In this document: piece after piece, positions 56,711 to 64,000 of the stretch
Layout of the letters: each line of letters opens with the position of its first letter
How positions within the stretch are numbered: position 1 is the first letter of the stretch
DNA from: Cytobacillus gottheilii
GTDB lineage: Bacteria > Bacillota > Bacilli > Bacillales > Cytobacillaceae
DNA length: 64,000 nt
NCBI RefSeq assembly: GCF_001636345.1
Contig: NZ_KV440945.1
Coordinates: 2,809,354-2,873,353, forward strand
Reading direction: 5' to 3'
Notes under the pieces: model-generated
What the model was told of the DNA's origin: nothing
What the model saw: only the letters and a program-made list of their open reading frames with translations
The model's database searches: none
Program-made: the position numbers and the translations under genes

Positions 56711-56742
56711 GTGAAAAAAGCCAGCCTATTATGGCTGACTTT
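56711..56742 (-). terminator. Terminator of the fmt-to-rpe gene run
   Basis: Minus-strand stem AGTCAGCC / GGCTGGCT (one mismatched wobble) with a six-base loop followed by TTTTTT, about 15 bases after the rpe stop. thiN would then need its own promoter or read-through. Confidence 0.88.
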
Positions 56743-56754
56743 AGAGGTAATCTC

Positions 56755-57399
56755 CTATACACGCAAGGCTGCAATCGCTTTTGCACGATCCTTCTCATTG
56801 AACACGGCTGAGCCAGCTACAAGTACATTTGCTCCTGCTTCAACACAGAGTTTAGCTGTTTCTTCATTTACCCCGCCATCTACTTCAATCTCAAGATCAA
56901 GTCCGAGTTCATCAGCCCAATTCCTGATTGCCTTTATTTTTGGCAGTACAGAAGGAATAAACTTCTGTCCGCCAAATCCTGGATTAACGGTCATCAATAA
57001 GACCATATCCACATCTTCAAGAATCGGCTTAATCATCTCTGCAGGTGTAGCAGGATTTAATACTACTCCTGCTTTCACTCCATAAGATTTAATGAGCTGG
57101 ATGGTGCGGTGTAAATGGGTACATGCTTCCACATGGACGGTAATATAGTTTGCTCCAGCTCTAGCAAAGGCTTCAATATATTGATCTGGATGTTCAATCA
57201 TAAGATGAACATCCAGCGGGAGGTCGGTAATCGGACGGATCGCTTCCACTACAAGCGGGCCGATTGTAATATTCGGAACATAGTGCCCATCCATTACATC
57301 TACATGTATATAGTCGGCTCCTCCTGCTTCAACATCCTTGATCTCTTCACCCAGTCGCGCAAAATCTGCAGATAAAATGGATGGCGCTATTTTCACCAT
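56755..57399 (-). CDS. rpe: Ribulose-phosphate 3-epimerase Rpe
   Basis: Rpe interconverts ribulose-5-phosphate and xylulose-5-phosphate in the pentose phosphate pathway. The TIM-barrel begins [20 protein letters not shown]; metal ligands and signatures are in [51 protein letters not shown] and [13 protein letters not shown]. Length is 214 residues. It follows rsgA by two bases. Confidence 0.99.
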   Translation of the reverse strand: MVKIAPSILSADFARLGEEIKDVEAGGADYIHVDVMDGHYVPNITIGPLVVEAIRPITDLPLDVHLMIEHPDQYIEAFARAGANYITVHVEACTHLHRTIQLIKSYGVKAGVVLNPATPAEMIKPILEDVDMVLLMTVNPGFGGQKFIPSVLPKIKAIRNWADELGLDLEIEVDGGVNEETAKLCVEAGANVLVAGSAVFNEKDRAKAIAALRV

Positions 57400-57401
57400 A
57401 A

Positions 57402-58283
57402 CTAATACCTCGGCTTTCTATCCTTTATTTCTTCTAAAAAACTTGTATAATGCTCATATCGGTATTGAGGCAATTTGCCCGATTCTGCTGCTGCTTTAAC
57501 AGCACATTTCGGCTCCTTAATATGAAGACAGCCGCGAAACTTACATTCTTCACTTAGAACTTCAATATCAGGAAAACAGTAGTTTAAATCTTCTGCTTCA
57601 ATCTCCATAAATTCCAGGGAACTAAAACCAGGAGTGTCTGCCACATGGCCCGCTCCAACAGAAATAAGCTCAACATGTCTGGTTGTATGCTTTCCGCGTC
57701 CGAGATGGGTTGAAATATCATCCGTTTTCAGCTCAAGATCTGGTCTTAATGCATTAAGCAATGATGATTTTCCTACACCTGATTGCCCCGCAAATACGGA
57801 GATCTCACCTTCCAGCAAAGGAAGCAGTTCCTTTATGCCTTCTTCTGTTTCAGATGATGTCAGCATCACTTCGTAGCCTGCTTTACGGTAATCGTCTGCA
57901 TAGGAATGGATTAATTCTTTTTGTTCACCTGATGTTAAGTCCATTTTCGTAATGCATATAACGGGTCTAATACGATTGTATTCAACTAGAACAAGGAAGC
58001 GATCAAGCAGGGCTGTGCTGAAATCGGGCTCAACCGCTGAAAACACAAGAATAGCTTGGTCAACATTAGCTATCGGAGGTCTCACTAATTCATTTTTCCG
58101 CTCTTTCACTTCTAAAATGTAACCTTCTTGATCATTTTCTGCCTGATAGACAACTTCATCGCCAACAAGAGGTGTAATTTTATTTTTCCGAAAAACACCT
58201 CTGCCTCTGCATTGAATAACATTTCCCTCGTTCAGTACATAATAAAATCCGCTTAGCGCCTTAATAATTTTTCCTTCAGGCAT
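57402..58283 (-). CDS. rsgA: Small ribosomal subunit biogenesis GTPase RsgA (CpgA)
   Basis: RsgA checks 30S subunit maturation and, in Bacillus, is a phosphorylation target of PrkC. The order OB-fold, permuted GTPase, zinc knuckle is visible: the G4 CITKMD precedes the P-loop [14 protein letters not shown] and the G3 [10 protein letters not shown]; the zinc site is [14 protein letters not shown]. The ATG at 58283 ([16 protein letters not shown]) follows AAGGAG. Length is 293 residues. It sits between prkC and rpe. Confidence 0.98.
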   Translation of the reverse strand: MPEGKIIKALSGFYYVLNEGNVIQCRGRGVFRKNKITPLVGDEVVYQAENDQEGYILEVKERKNELVRPPIANVDQAILVFSAVEPDFSTALLDRFLVLVEYNRIRPVICITKMDLTSGEQKELIHSYADDYRKAGYEVMLTSSETEEGIKELLPLLEGEISVFAGQSGVGKSSLLNALRPDLELKTDDISTHLGRGKHTTRHVELISVGAGHVADTPGFSSLEFMEIEAEDLNYCFPDIEVLSEECKFRGCLHIKEPKCAVKAAAESGKLPQYRYEHYTSFLEEIKDRKPRY

Positions 58284-58303
58284 AGCAGCACTCCTTACTC
58301 TCA

Positions 58304-60274
58304 TTATTCAGGATATGGCACCGTTTTTTCCAGCAATACACTATTGTCACGGATGATTTTATAACCTGCATTTGTTCCATGGGCAATATTGAGCTGTATA
58401 CTTATTCTTTTATTCTCAGTGATGGTAAACACATCGGCTGCTTCTGTCATGTTTCGATCCGCATCCTCAATGTAAAGCTGGATTTCCTGCTCAGCTCCTT
58501 CTTCTAATGGCTCATACGGAATATCCACTTCCTCAATCACCTCTTGAAGCGGAAGTTCTTCGACACCTTTAGATAAGACCACATTCACAGTACTTCCTTT
58601 AGCCAATGCAGTACCAGCTGCTGGCTCTTGTGAGATCACAAGCCCTGCCGGAACACTTTCATGGTACTCTTCTCTTGCTACACTAACCTTTAAGCCTGTC
58701 GATTCAGCATATTCATCAAGACCTTTGTTATTATAACCGCTTAAATCTTTTAATTGTAACGGCTTTGGACCAATACTGACGGTAAACTCCAGTTCAGTAT
58801 CTCCCGGAACAACGAGGTCACCTTCTGAGAAATTTTGGTCTATAATGGTGCCAGCTTCTTCATCGCTGTTCACTTCATTTTTTTTAATATCCTGGAATTC
58901 TTCATTCCTCAGCCTCCGCTCAACCTCTGAGTATGGCTGGCCGATATAATCTTCTAATTCATATTGTTCTTTTCCAATACTTTCATAAATATCAATCTCT
59001 TTTCCTTCTTTTGCCATGCTGCCTGCTTTTGGATCCGTTTTAATGACTAGTCCTGCTTCAACTTCTTCATCGTTTACTGTAATTGTTTCACCAATGGTAA
59101 AACCTGCAGCAACGAGCTGATCAATTGCATCATCAATACTTTCCTCCGTTACGTCAGGCACTTCAATATCTTTAGGAGAAAGCAGATCCGGCAAGACAAA
59201 TACGGCTAACAGACCAAGAACAATTAAACTAAAGAATATCGATATTAAAATGATTGGCCACTTGCTCTTCTTTTTCTTTTTTTCTTTTTTGGGCAGGCTT
59301 CCTGCTGTATCAGCATGCGTTTGCTTTACAGCTGTTTCCCTCCCATGGACAAGCGTTTCCTCTGTCGGCGGATACATTTTATCAGATGAGATAACAGGTA
59401 TCGCTTTTGTTGCATCATCATCTTGAGCAATAAGAAACTTAGGCTCATTTGCACGTTCCGGATTCAGCGCTGTAGCAAGATCCTCTTCCATTGCTTCAAC
59501 AGAATGATAACGATGAAAAGGATCTTTTGCTGTTGCCTTTAAGACAATATTTTCCACACTTTGCGGAATATCAGGATTCCATCTGCGCAAAGATGGTGTT
59601 TCTGATTGCAAATGCTTTAAAGCGATGGAAACAGCAGATTCACCAGAAAAAGGAAGCCTGCCAGTAAGCAATTCAAACATCACTATTCCGAGCGAGTAAA
59701 TATCTGATTTATGATTCGCCATCCCGCCGCGGGCTTGTTCTGGAGATAGATAATGAACAGAGCCAAGAACTGAATTGGTTTGAGTAATGCTAGTAGCGCT
59801 TAACGCCATGGCAATTCCAAAATCAGTGATTTTTATATTGCCATTGTTGTCTATGAGAATATTGTGCGGCTTAATATCACGGTGGATAATATGGTTTTGA
59901 TGTGCATGTGAAATGGCACTTGTCAGCTGTTTCATAATTTCTAAGGCATCATCAATGCGAACAGGACTTGCTTTTTGTATGTATTGCTTTAATGTTTGTC
60001 CTTTTACATACTCCATCACAATATAATAGATATTATCTTCTTCCCCAACATCATAAATGCTTACAATATTAGGATGTGCCAGGCTTGTAGCAGACTGCGC
60101 CTCACGATGAAAGCGCCTGATAAACTCTTCGTCATCAACAAAATCAAGACGAAGCATTTTCACGGCTACATCACGGTCAAGGATCATGTCATGAGCAAGA
60201 TAAACATTTGCCATGCCGCCTCCGCCAATCATATCCAAGACTTTATAGCGGCCGCTGATTCTTTTTCCAATCAT
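58304..60274 (-). CDS. prkC: Ser/Thr protein kinase PrkC with PASTA repeats
   Basis: PrkC senses peptidoglycan fragments and wakes spores and regulates cell-wall processes. The cytoplasmic kinase domain (about 10-275) has GGGGMANVY, Lys39 in VAVKMLR, IIHRDIKPHNI and DFGIAMA. A Lys-rich linker and one membrane segment (about 340-365) follow. Three PASTA repeats start at about 369 (IEVPDVTEESIDDAIDQLVA), and a beta-rich C-terminal domain of about 90 residues ends the protein. The ATG at 60274 is preceded by GAGGGTGAT; a GTG directly before it is an alternative. It follows prpC, its phosphatase. Confidence 0.98.
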   Translation of the reverse strand: MIGKRISGRYKVLDMIGGGGMANVYLAHDMILDRDVAVKMLRLDFVDDEEFIRRFHREAQSATSLAHPNIVSIYDVGEEDNIYYIVMEYVKGQTLKQYIQKASPVRIDDALEIMKQLTSAISHAHQNHIIHRDIKPHNILIDNNGNIKITDFGIAMALSATSITQTNSVLGSVHYLSPEQARGGMANHKSDIYSLGIVMFELLTGRLPFSGESAVSIALKHLQSETPSLRRWNPDIPQSVENIVLKATAKDPFHRYHSVEAMEEDLATALNPERANEPKFLIAQDDDATKAIPVISSDKMYPPTEETLVHGRETAVKQTHADTAGSLPKKEKKKKKSKWPIILISIFFSLIVLGLLAVFVLPDLLSPKDIEVPDVTEESIDDAIDQLVAAGFTIGETITVNDEEVEAGLVIKTDPKAGSMAKEGKEIDIYESIGKEQYELEDYIGQPYSEVERRLRNEEFQDIKKNEVNSDEEAGTIIDQNFSEGDLVVPGDTELEFTVSIGPKPLQLKDLSGYNNKGLDEYAESTGLKVSVAREEYHESVPAGLVISQEPAAGTALAKGSTVNVVLSKGVEELPLQEVIEEVDIPYEPLEEGAEQEIQLYIEDADRNMTEAADVFTITENKRISIQLNIAHGTNAGYKIIRDNSVLLEKTVPYPE

Positions 60275-60283
60275 CACAATTCA

Positions 60284-61033
60284 TCACCCTCTTCCAGATA
60301 CATCATCAAATTCAATGATGACAAGAGTGATATTATCTTCGCCGCCATATTGATTTGCAAGATCAATTAGCTTTTCTGCCTGTTCCTCAAATGAGACATC
60401 CTGCAGTAGTATTTCTTTCATTTCTGCTTCAGATACTTTATTTGATAAACCATCCGAACAAAGGAAGAGCTTATCTCCCTCTTCAAACATAATCGTCATA
60501 AGATCTATTTTAATGCTTGGTTCTGTTCCAAGTGCTCTTAGAACCACATTTTTCATTGGATGATGCTCGGCATCTTCTTTCGAAATCTCACCCTGACGAA
60601 CGAGTTCATTGACCAGCGAATGATCATCAGTCAGCTGCTGAAATCCGGTTTCATTTAAAATATATCCCCGGCTGTCGCCAACATTTAGAACGGTTGCAAA
60701 ACGGTCTGTACAAATGGCAGCTACAACGGTTGTGCCCATGCCTTCACACTCTGCTTCTGCCTGTGCATGTTCAAACAAGATGGTATTTACTTCTTCAATG
60801 GTTGATTTCAGCCACTGTTCTGCTTGATCAGCGGTCTGGATAGCAGGAGATTCCTTAAAACGGTCACCAATATTCTCAGTGGCCATAAGGCTTGCGACAT
60901 CGCCTGCGCGGTGACCGCCCATGCCATCTGCTACGATGGCCAGGCGCTGTCCGCTGGCATTTTCATAAATGCCTCCATTATCTTCGTTATGCTGCCTTAC
61001 CTTACCTCGATCTGTCTTAAATACAGCCTTCAT
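60284..61033 (-). CDS. prpC: PP2C-type protein phosphatase PrpC (Stp)
   Basis: PrpC reverses phosphorylation by PrkC. The PP2C family metal-binding residues are seen in VRQHNEDNGGI, VADGMGGHRAGDVAS (36-41), VLNVGDSRGYI, LCSDGLSNKV and GGEDNITLVII. Length is 249 residues. It follows rlmN by six bases and precedes prkC by nine, forming the usual kinase-phosphatase pair. Confidence 0.98.
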   Translation of the reverse strand: MKAVFKTDRGKVRQHNEDNGGIYENASGQRLAIVADGMGGHRAGDVASLMATENIGDRFKESPAIQTADQAEQWLKSTIEEVNTILFEHAQAEAECEGMGTTVVAAICTDRFATVLNVGDSRGYILNETGFQQLTDDHSLVNELVRQGEISKEDAEHHPMKNVVLRALGTEPSIKIDLMTIMFEEGDKLFLCSDGLSNKVSEAEMKEILLQDVSFEEQAEKLIDLANQYGGEDNITLVIIEFDDVSGRG

Positions 61034-61039
61034 ACGATA

Positions 61040-62122
61040 TCACCTCGTCTCTTCAGTTCTCTCCTTCGCACGAAGTTGTCCACATGCTGCATCAATATCA
61101 TGTCCTTGCTCACGGCGAATGGTCACATTCACTCCATGTTGCTTTAACGTCTTTTCAAATTCAAAGATTTTCTCTCTAGGTGTTCTTACATAGTCTCTTT
61201 CAGGCACATAGTTAACCGGAATTAAATTCACATGACACTTTACGCCTTTAATTAACTGAGCCAGTTCTTCGGCATGTTCCACGCCATCATTCACACCGCC
61301 AAATAATCCATACTCAAAGCTGACACGGCGACCAGTCTTTTGGATATAATAGCGAATTGCTTCCATAAGATCAGGCAGTTTGTAGGCTCTATTAATCGGC
61401 ATTAAACGGCTTCTAATTTCAGTATTCGGAGCATGAAGAGAAATAGCAAAGTTGATTTGCATGTTTTCATCAGCAAATTTATAGATTTTTGGTATGATTC
61501 CGCTTGTTGAAACGGTAATATGACGAGCACCGATGTTTAAGCCCTGATCATGATTGATGATCTTTAAGAAAGACATCATGGAATCATAATTATCAAATGG
61601 TTCACCAATTCCCATAATAACAACAGAACTTACTCTCTCATCCGTCTCATCTAATGCCTGTTGTACTTTTACGACCTGAGCAACGATTTCTCCTGCTTCT
61701 AAATTACGTTTTAAACCGCCAAGGGTTGAAGCACAGAATGTACAGCCGATTCTGCAGCCAACTTGAGTCGTTACACAGATAGAGTTTCCGTACTCATGTC
61801 TCATCAGAACGGTTTCAATGGAATAGCCATCGTGAAGTTCAAATAGAAACTTAATTGTTCCGTCAGATGATTGCTGCTGAATTAGCGTATTTAATGTTGT
61901 AATGGTAAACTGTTCAGCCAGATTTTCGCGGAGTGACTTTGATAAATTCGTCATATCCTCGAACGTTGTTACTCTTTTTGTATAAAGCCAATCAAAAATT
62001 TGTTCAGCTCTGAATGCTTTTTCGTTATGATCCTTTAACCAATCTCTCAGCTCGTGCAGCTGTAAAGAATAAATGGAAGGTTTTTGTTCTGTTGCTGTTT
62101 TGTCTTTTGTTGCTTGTACCAT
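61040..62122 (-). CDS. rlmN: 23S rRNA/tRNA adenine C2-methyltransferase RlmN
   Basis: RlmN is a radical SAM enzyme that methylates A2503 of 23S rRNA and A37 of some tRNAs. The iron-sulphur cluster motif CxxxCxxC is Cys123-Cys127-Cys130 in [30 protein letters not shown] and [18 protein letters not shown] follow, and the mechanistic Cys near the end is in DIDAACGQL. Length is 360 residues. The ATG abuts the rsmB stop with no gap. Confidence 0.99.
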   Translation of the reverse strand: MVQATKDKTATEQKPSIYSLQLHELRDWLKDHNEKAFRAEQIFDWLYTKRVTTFEDMTNLSKSLRENLAEQFTITTLNTLIQQQSSDGTIKFLFELHDGYSIETVLMRHEYGNSICVTTQVGCRIGCTFCASTLGGLKRNLEAGEIVAQVVKVQQALDETDERVSSVVIMGIGEPFDNYDSMMSFLKIINHDQGLNIGARHITVSTSGIIPKIYKFADENMQINFAISLHAPNTEIRSRLMPINRAYKLPDLMEAIRYYIQKTGRRVSFEYGLFGGVNDGVEHAEELAQLIKGVKCHVNLIPVNYVPERDYVRTPREKIFEFEKTLKQHGVNVTIRREQGHDIDAACGQLRAKERTEETR

Positions 62123-63478
62123 TTATTGCACCTTCTTTCTTAGACTTGCTATATAAAAGCCGTCTGATCCTATATCCTGCGGCAGTATTTGCAGCTCAAA
62201 ATCAGTTACTAAAGGCTTGATTGCCTCTGGCATTCTTGATTTTAAGGCTGCATCCGCTTCAAAATCTTTATGTTTTTGTAAAAATGCTTCAACTGTCTTT
62301 ATATTTTCTTCCTTGTCAATTGTACAAGTACTATAAACTAGGATACCACCTTTTTTTAATAAAGGGGCAGCAGCGGTTAATAAATTCATTTGGATGTTAT
62401 GAAGATTAGAAAGATCTTCTTCTTTTTTTGTGTACTTCATATCAGGCTTTCTTCTCATGACACCAAGCCCTGAGCAAGGTGCATCGAGGAGAATCCGATC
62501 AAAGCTTTCTGCTTCAAAATGCTCTTGGACTGTTCTGCTATCCATTGCTTTAGCCGTAATGTTCTCAAGTCCAAGCCTGCTTGCATTATCTTTTATAAGT
62601 TTTACTTTATGCTCATGAAGGTCTAACGAAACGAGTGTTCCGCTATTTTGCATCCTTTCAGCAATATGAGTGGATTTCCCTCCTGGAGCTGCACATGCAT
62701 CAAGAATCTCCTCATCCTGACTGGCGCCAAGTGCGTAGGCTGCAAGCATCGAACTCTCATCCTGAATGGTCAGATAGCCTTCTTTAAATGCATTTGAACG
62801 GGCTAAATTCCCGCGTTTGCACTTAATGGCAACGGGCAGAAACGGACTTTCTTCTACTTCAAACCCTTCCTCAAGCAGCATGTGAAGCACTTCTTCCCGT
62901 GTTGCTTTAACTGTATTCACTCTGGCTGTTTGCAGCGGTGCGGTAAGATTCAGCAAACACATTTCTCTTGTTTTTTCGATGCCCAGCTGTTCAGCCCAGC
63001 GTTTCACCAGCCAAACTGGATGGCTTGTTTCAATGGAGATTCGTTCAATTGGATCTGTAATAGAATCAAGTGAAGGAACACCGCTGCGCTGAAAATTCCT
63101 TAGTACTCCATTAACAAGACCGGCAATTCCCTTATGGCCACGCTTTTTGGCCAATTCAACAGCTTCATTTAAAGCAGCATGATCCGGAATTTTGTCTAAA
63201 TAAACAAGCTGGTAGACCGTTAAACGAAGAAGCTGAATCACCCAGCTTTCAAGCTTTTTACTGTTTTTAATAAAAGGCTGTAAAAGAAAGTCTAGCGTCA
63301 TCTGGCGCTGTAATGTTCCATAGGTGATTTCCGTCAGCAACGCTGCATCCTTTGCATTTAATTCATTTTTGTTAATCGCATTATTAAGCAGAAGATTGCT
63401 GTAGGACTGGTTTTTCTCAATTGCTGTTAATAGCTCAAGTGCTGTTTCACGCACATTTTTCTTTGACGTCTTTTTCAT
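62123..63478 (-). CDS. rsmB: 16S rRNA cytosine-967 C5-methyltransferase RsmB
   Basis: RsmB methylates C967 of 16S rRNA. An N-terminal NusB-like domain (about 10-140; LLTEITYGTLQRQMTLDFLL) is followed by the methyltransferase domain with the SAM site DACAAPGGKSTHIAERM and the two catalytic cysteines in LDAPCSGLGVMRRKPD and YSTCTIDKEENIK. Length is 451 residues. Its ATG overlaps the fmt stop by four bases (ATGA). Confidence 0.98.
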   Translation of the reverse strand: MKKTSKKNVRETALELLTAIEKNQSYSNLLLNNAINKNELNAKDAALLTEITYGTLQRQMTLDFLLQPFIKNSKKLESWVIQLLRLTVYQLVYLDKIPDHAALNEAVELAKKRGHKGIAGLVNGVLRNFQRSGVPSLDSITDPIERISIETSHPVWLVKRWAEQLGIEKTREMCLLNLTAPLQTARVNTVKATREEVLHMLLEEGFEVEESPFLPVAIKCKRGNLARSNAFKEGYLTIQDESSMLAAYALGASQDEEILDACAAPGGKSTHIAERMQNSGTLVSLDLHEHKVKLIKDNASRLGLENITAKAMDSRTVQEHFEAESFDRILLDAPCSGLGVMRRKPDMKYTKKEEDLSNLHNIQMNLLTAAAPLLKKGGILVYSTCTIDKEENIKTVEAFLQKHKDFEADAALKSRMPEAIKPLVTDFELQILPQDIGSDGFYIASLRKKVQ

Positions 63479-64000
63479 GAATGATCCCCTAATACAAACC
63501 CTTTTGTCAGCTTCGTGCCGGCACCTCTTAAATATTCTCCTGCATCCATTTTTTTCTTGCCAGAAGGCTGCAGTTCAACTATTTTAATCGCAGTTTGATT
63601 ACCGGAAGCAATCGTTAATCCCTGATCATCTGTTGCTAAAATGGTGCCTGGAGCAAAAGTTTCAGCGATTTCCACTTTCTCAGCTTTCCAAACTTTTAAA
63701 ACTGCTCCTTCTACGGTTGTGTAAGCAACTGGCCATGGATTTAGACCGCGAATATGATTGTAGATTTCTTCACCATTTTTCGTCCAATCAATCTTTTCTT
63801 GCTCACGCTTAATATTGGAAGCAAAAGTTGCCAAAGCATCGTCTTGTACGATCGGTTCTAATTCACCGTTTATGAGCTTTGGCAATGTTTCGGAAAGAAG
63901 TTTGCAGCCAGTCTCACTTAATTTATCGTGAAGAGTTCCAACATTATCGTCTTCTGTTATAACGACTTCTGCTTGTGTTAATATATCGCCCGCATCTAAT
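63475..64000 (-). CDS. fmt: Methionyl-tRNA formyltransferase Fmt (5' end beyond window)
   Basis: Fmt formylates initiator Met-tRNA. Only the last 174 residues are inside the window: the tail of the catalytic domain (DAGDILTQAEVVITEDDNVG) and the C-terminal domain (IRGLNPWPVAYTTVEG; LQPSGKKKMDAGEYLRGAG). The frame is open to base 64000. It is the most upstream gene seen of the fmt-rsmB-rlmN-prpC-prkC-rsgA-rpe run. Confidence 0.95.
   Translation of the reverse strand, partial: LDAGDILTQAEVVITEDDNVGTLHDKLSETGCKLLSETLPKLINGELEPIVQDDALATFASNIKREQEKIDWTKNGEEIYNHIRGLNPWPVAYTTVEGAVLKVWKAEKVEIAETFAPGTILATDDQGLTIASGNQTAIKIVELQPSGKKKMDAGEYLRGAGTKLTKGFVLGDHS

Overview
The window is a 64 kb piece of a low-GC, endospore-forming, motile Gram-positive chromosome of the family Bacillaceae, not Bacillus subtilis itself. 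The evidence is an almost unbroken Bacillus-type gene order, AGGAGG-type ribosome binding sites, many TTG starts, the 26-residue sporulation peptide gene spoVM, codY next to the fla/che operon, and a FapR operator in front of fapR. All genes but one (rpmB) lie on the minus strand, so the map is best read from base 64000 down to base 1.

From high to low coordinates. (1) 64000-55400: fmt (cut by the window edge), rsmB, rlmN, prpC, prkC, rsgA, rpe, thiN and spoVM, a translation, signalling and housekeeping run, followed by plus-strand rpmB. (2) 54846-45155: yloU and fakA, then recG, fapR, plsX, fabD, fabG, acpP and rnc. This joins fatty acid and phospholipid synthesis, with its malonyl-CoA sensor FapR, to recG and rnc. 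(3) 45108-40493: smc and ftsY. (4) 40200-28022: an eight-gene membrane cassette that is absent from the B. subtilis arrangement. It encodes a secreted/membrane protein, an ABC ATPase, an ABC permease, a coiled-coil membrane protein with a long Gly-Ser tract, a MoxR AAA+ ATPase, a DUF58 protein, a BatA/vWA protein and a double-vWA protein. A terminator stands at each end and the genes overlap tightly. (5) 27750-22998: ylxM, ffh, rpsP, khpA, ylqD, rimM, trmD and rplS (signal recognition and ribosome maturation). (6) 22767-18314: lepB, rbgA, rnhB and the FliK-like/FlhB-C-like pair ylqG-ylqH. (7) 17917-6374: sucC, sucD, dprA, topA, trmFO, xerC, hslV, hslU and codY. (8) 5744-1: the start of the fla/che operon, flgB, flgC, fliE, fliF, fliG, fliH and fliI (fliI cut by the edge).

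The most unusual part is region 4, which separates ftsY from ylxM-ffh. It combines a MoxR/DUF58/vWA module with an ABC-2 type exporter, and its substrate is unknown. Other points of interest are a FliK-like protein paired with a free-standing FlhB C-terminal domain far from the flagellar operon, a Bacillus-type palindromic repeat lying between sucC and sucD, an internally deleted copy of the same repeat plus a four-unit inverted-repeat array between fabG and acpP, and the absence of sdaAB/sdaAA between fakA and recG. No tRNA, rRNA, CRISPR, transposase or prophage gene was seen.
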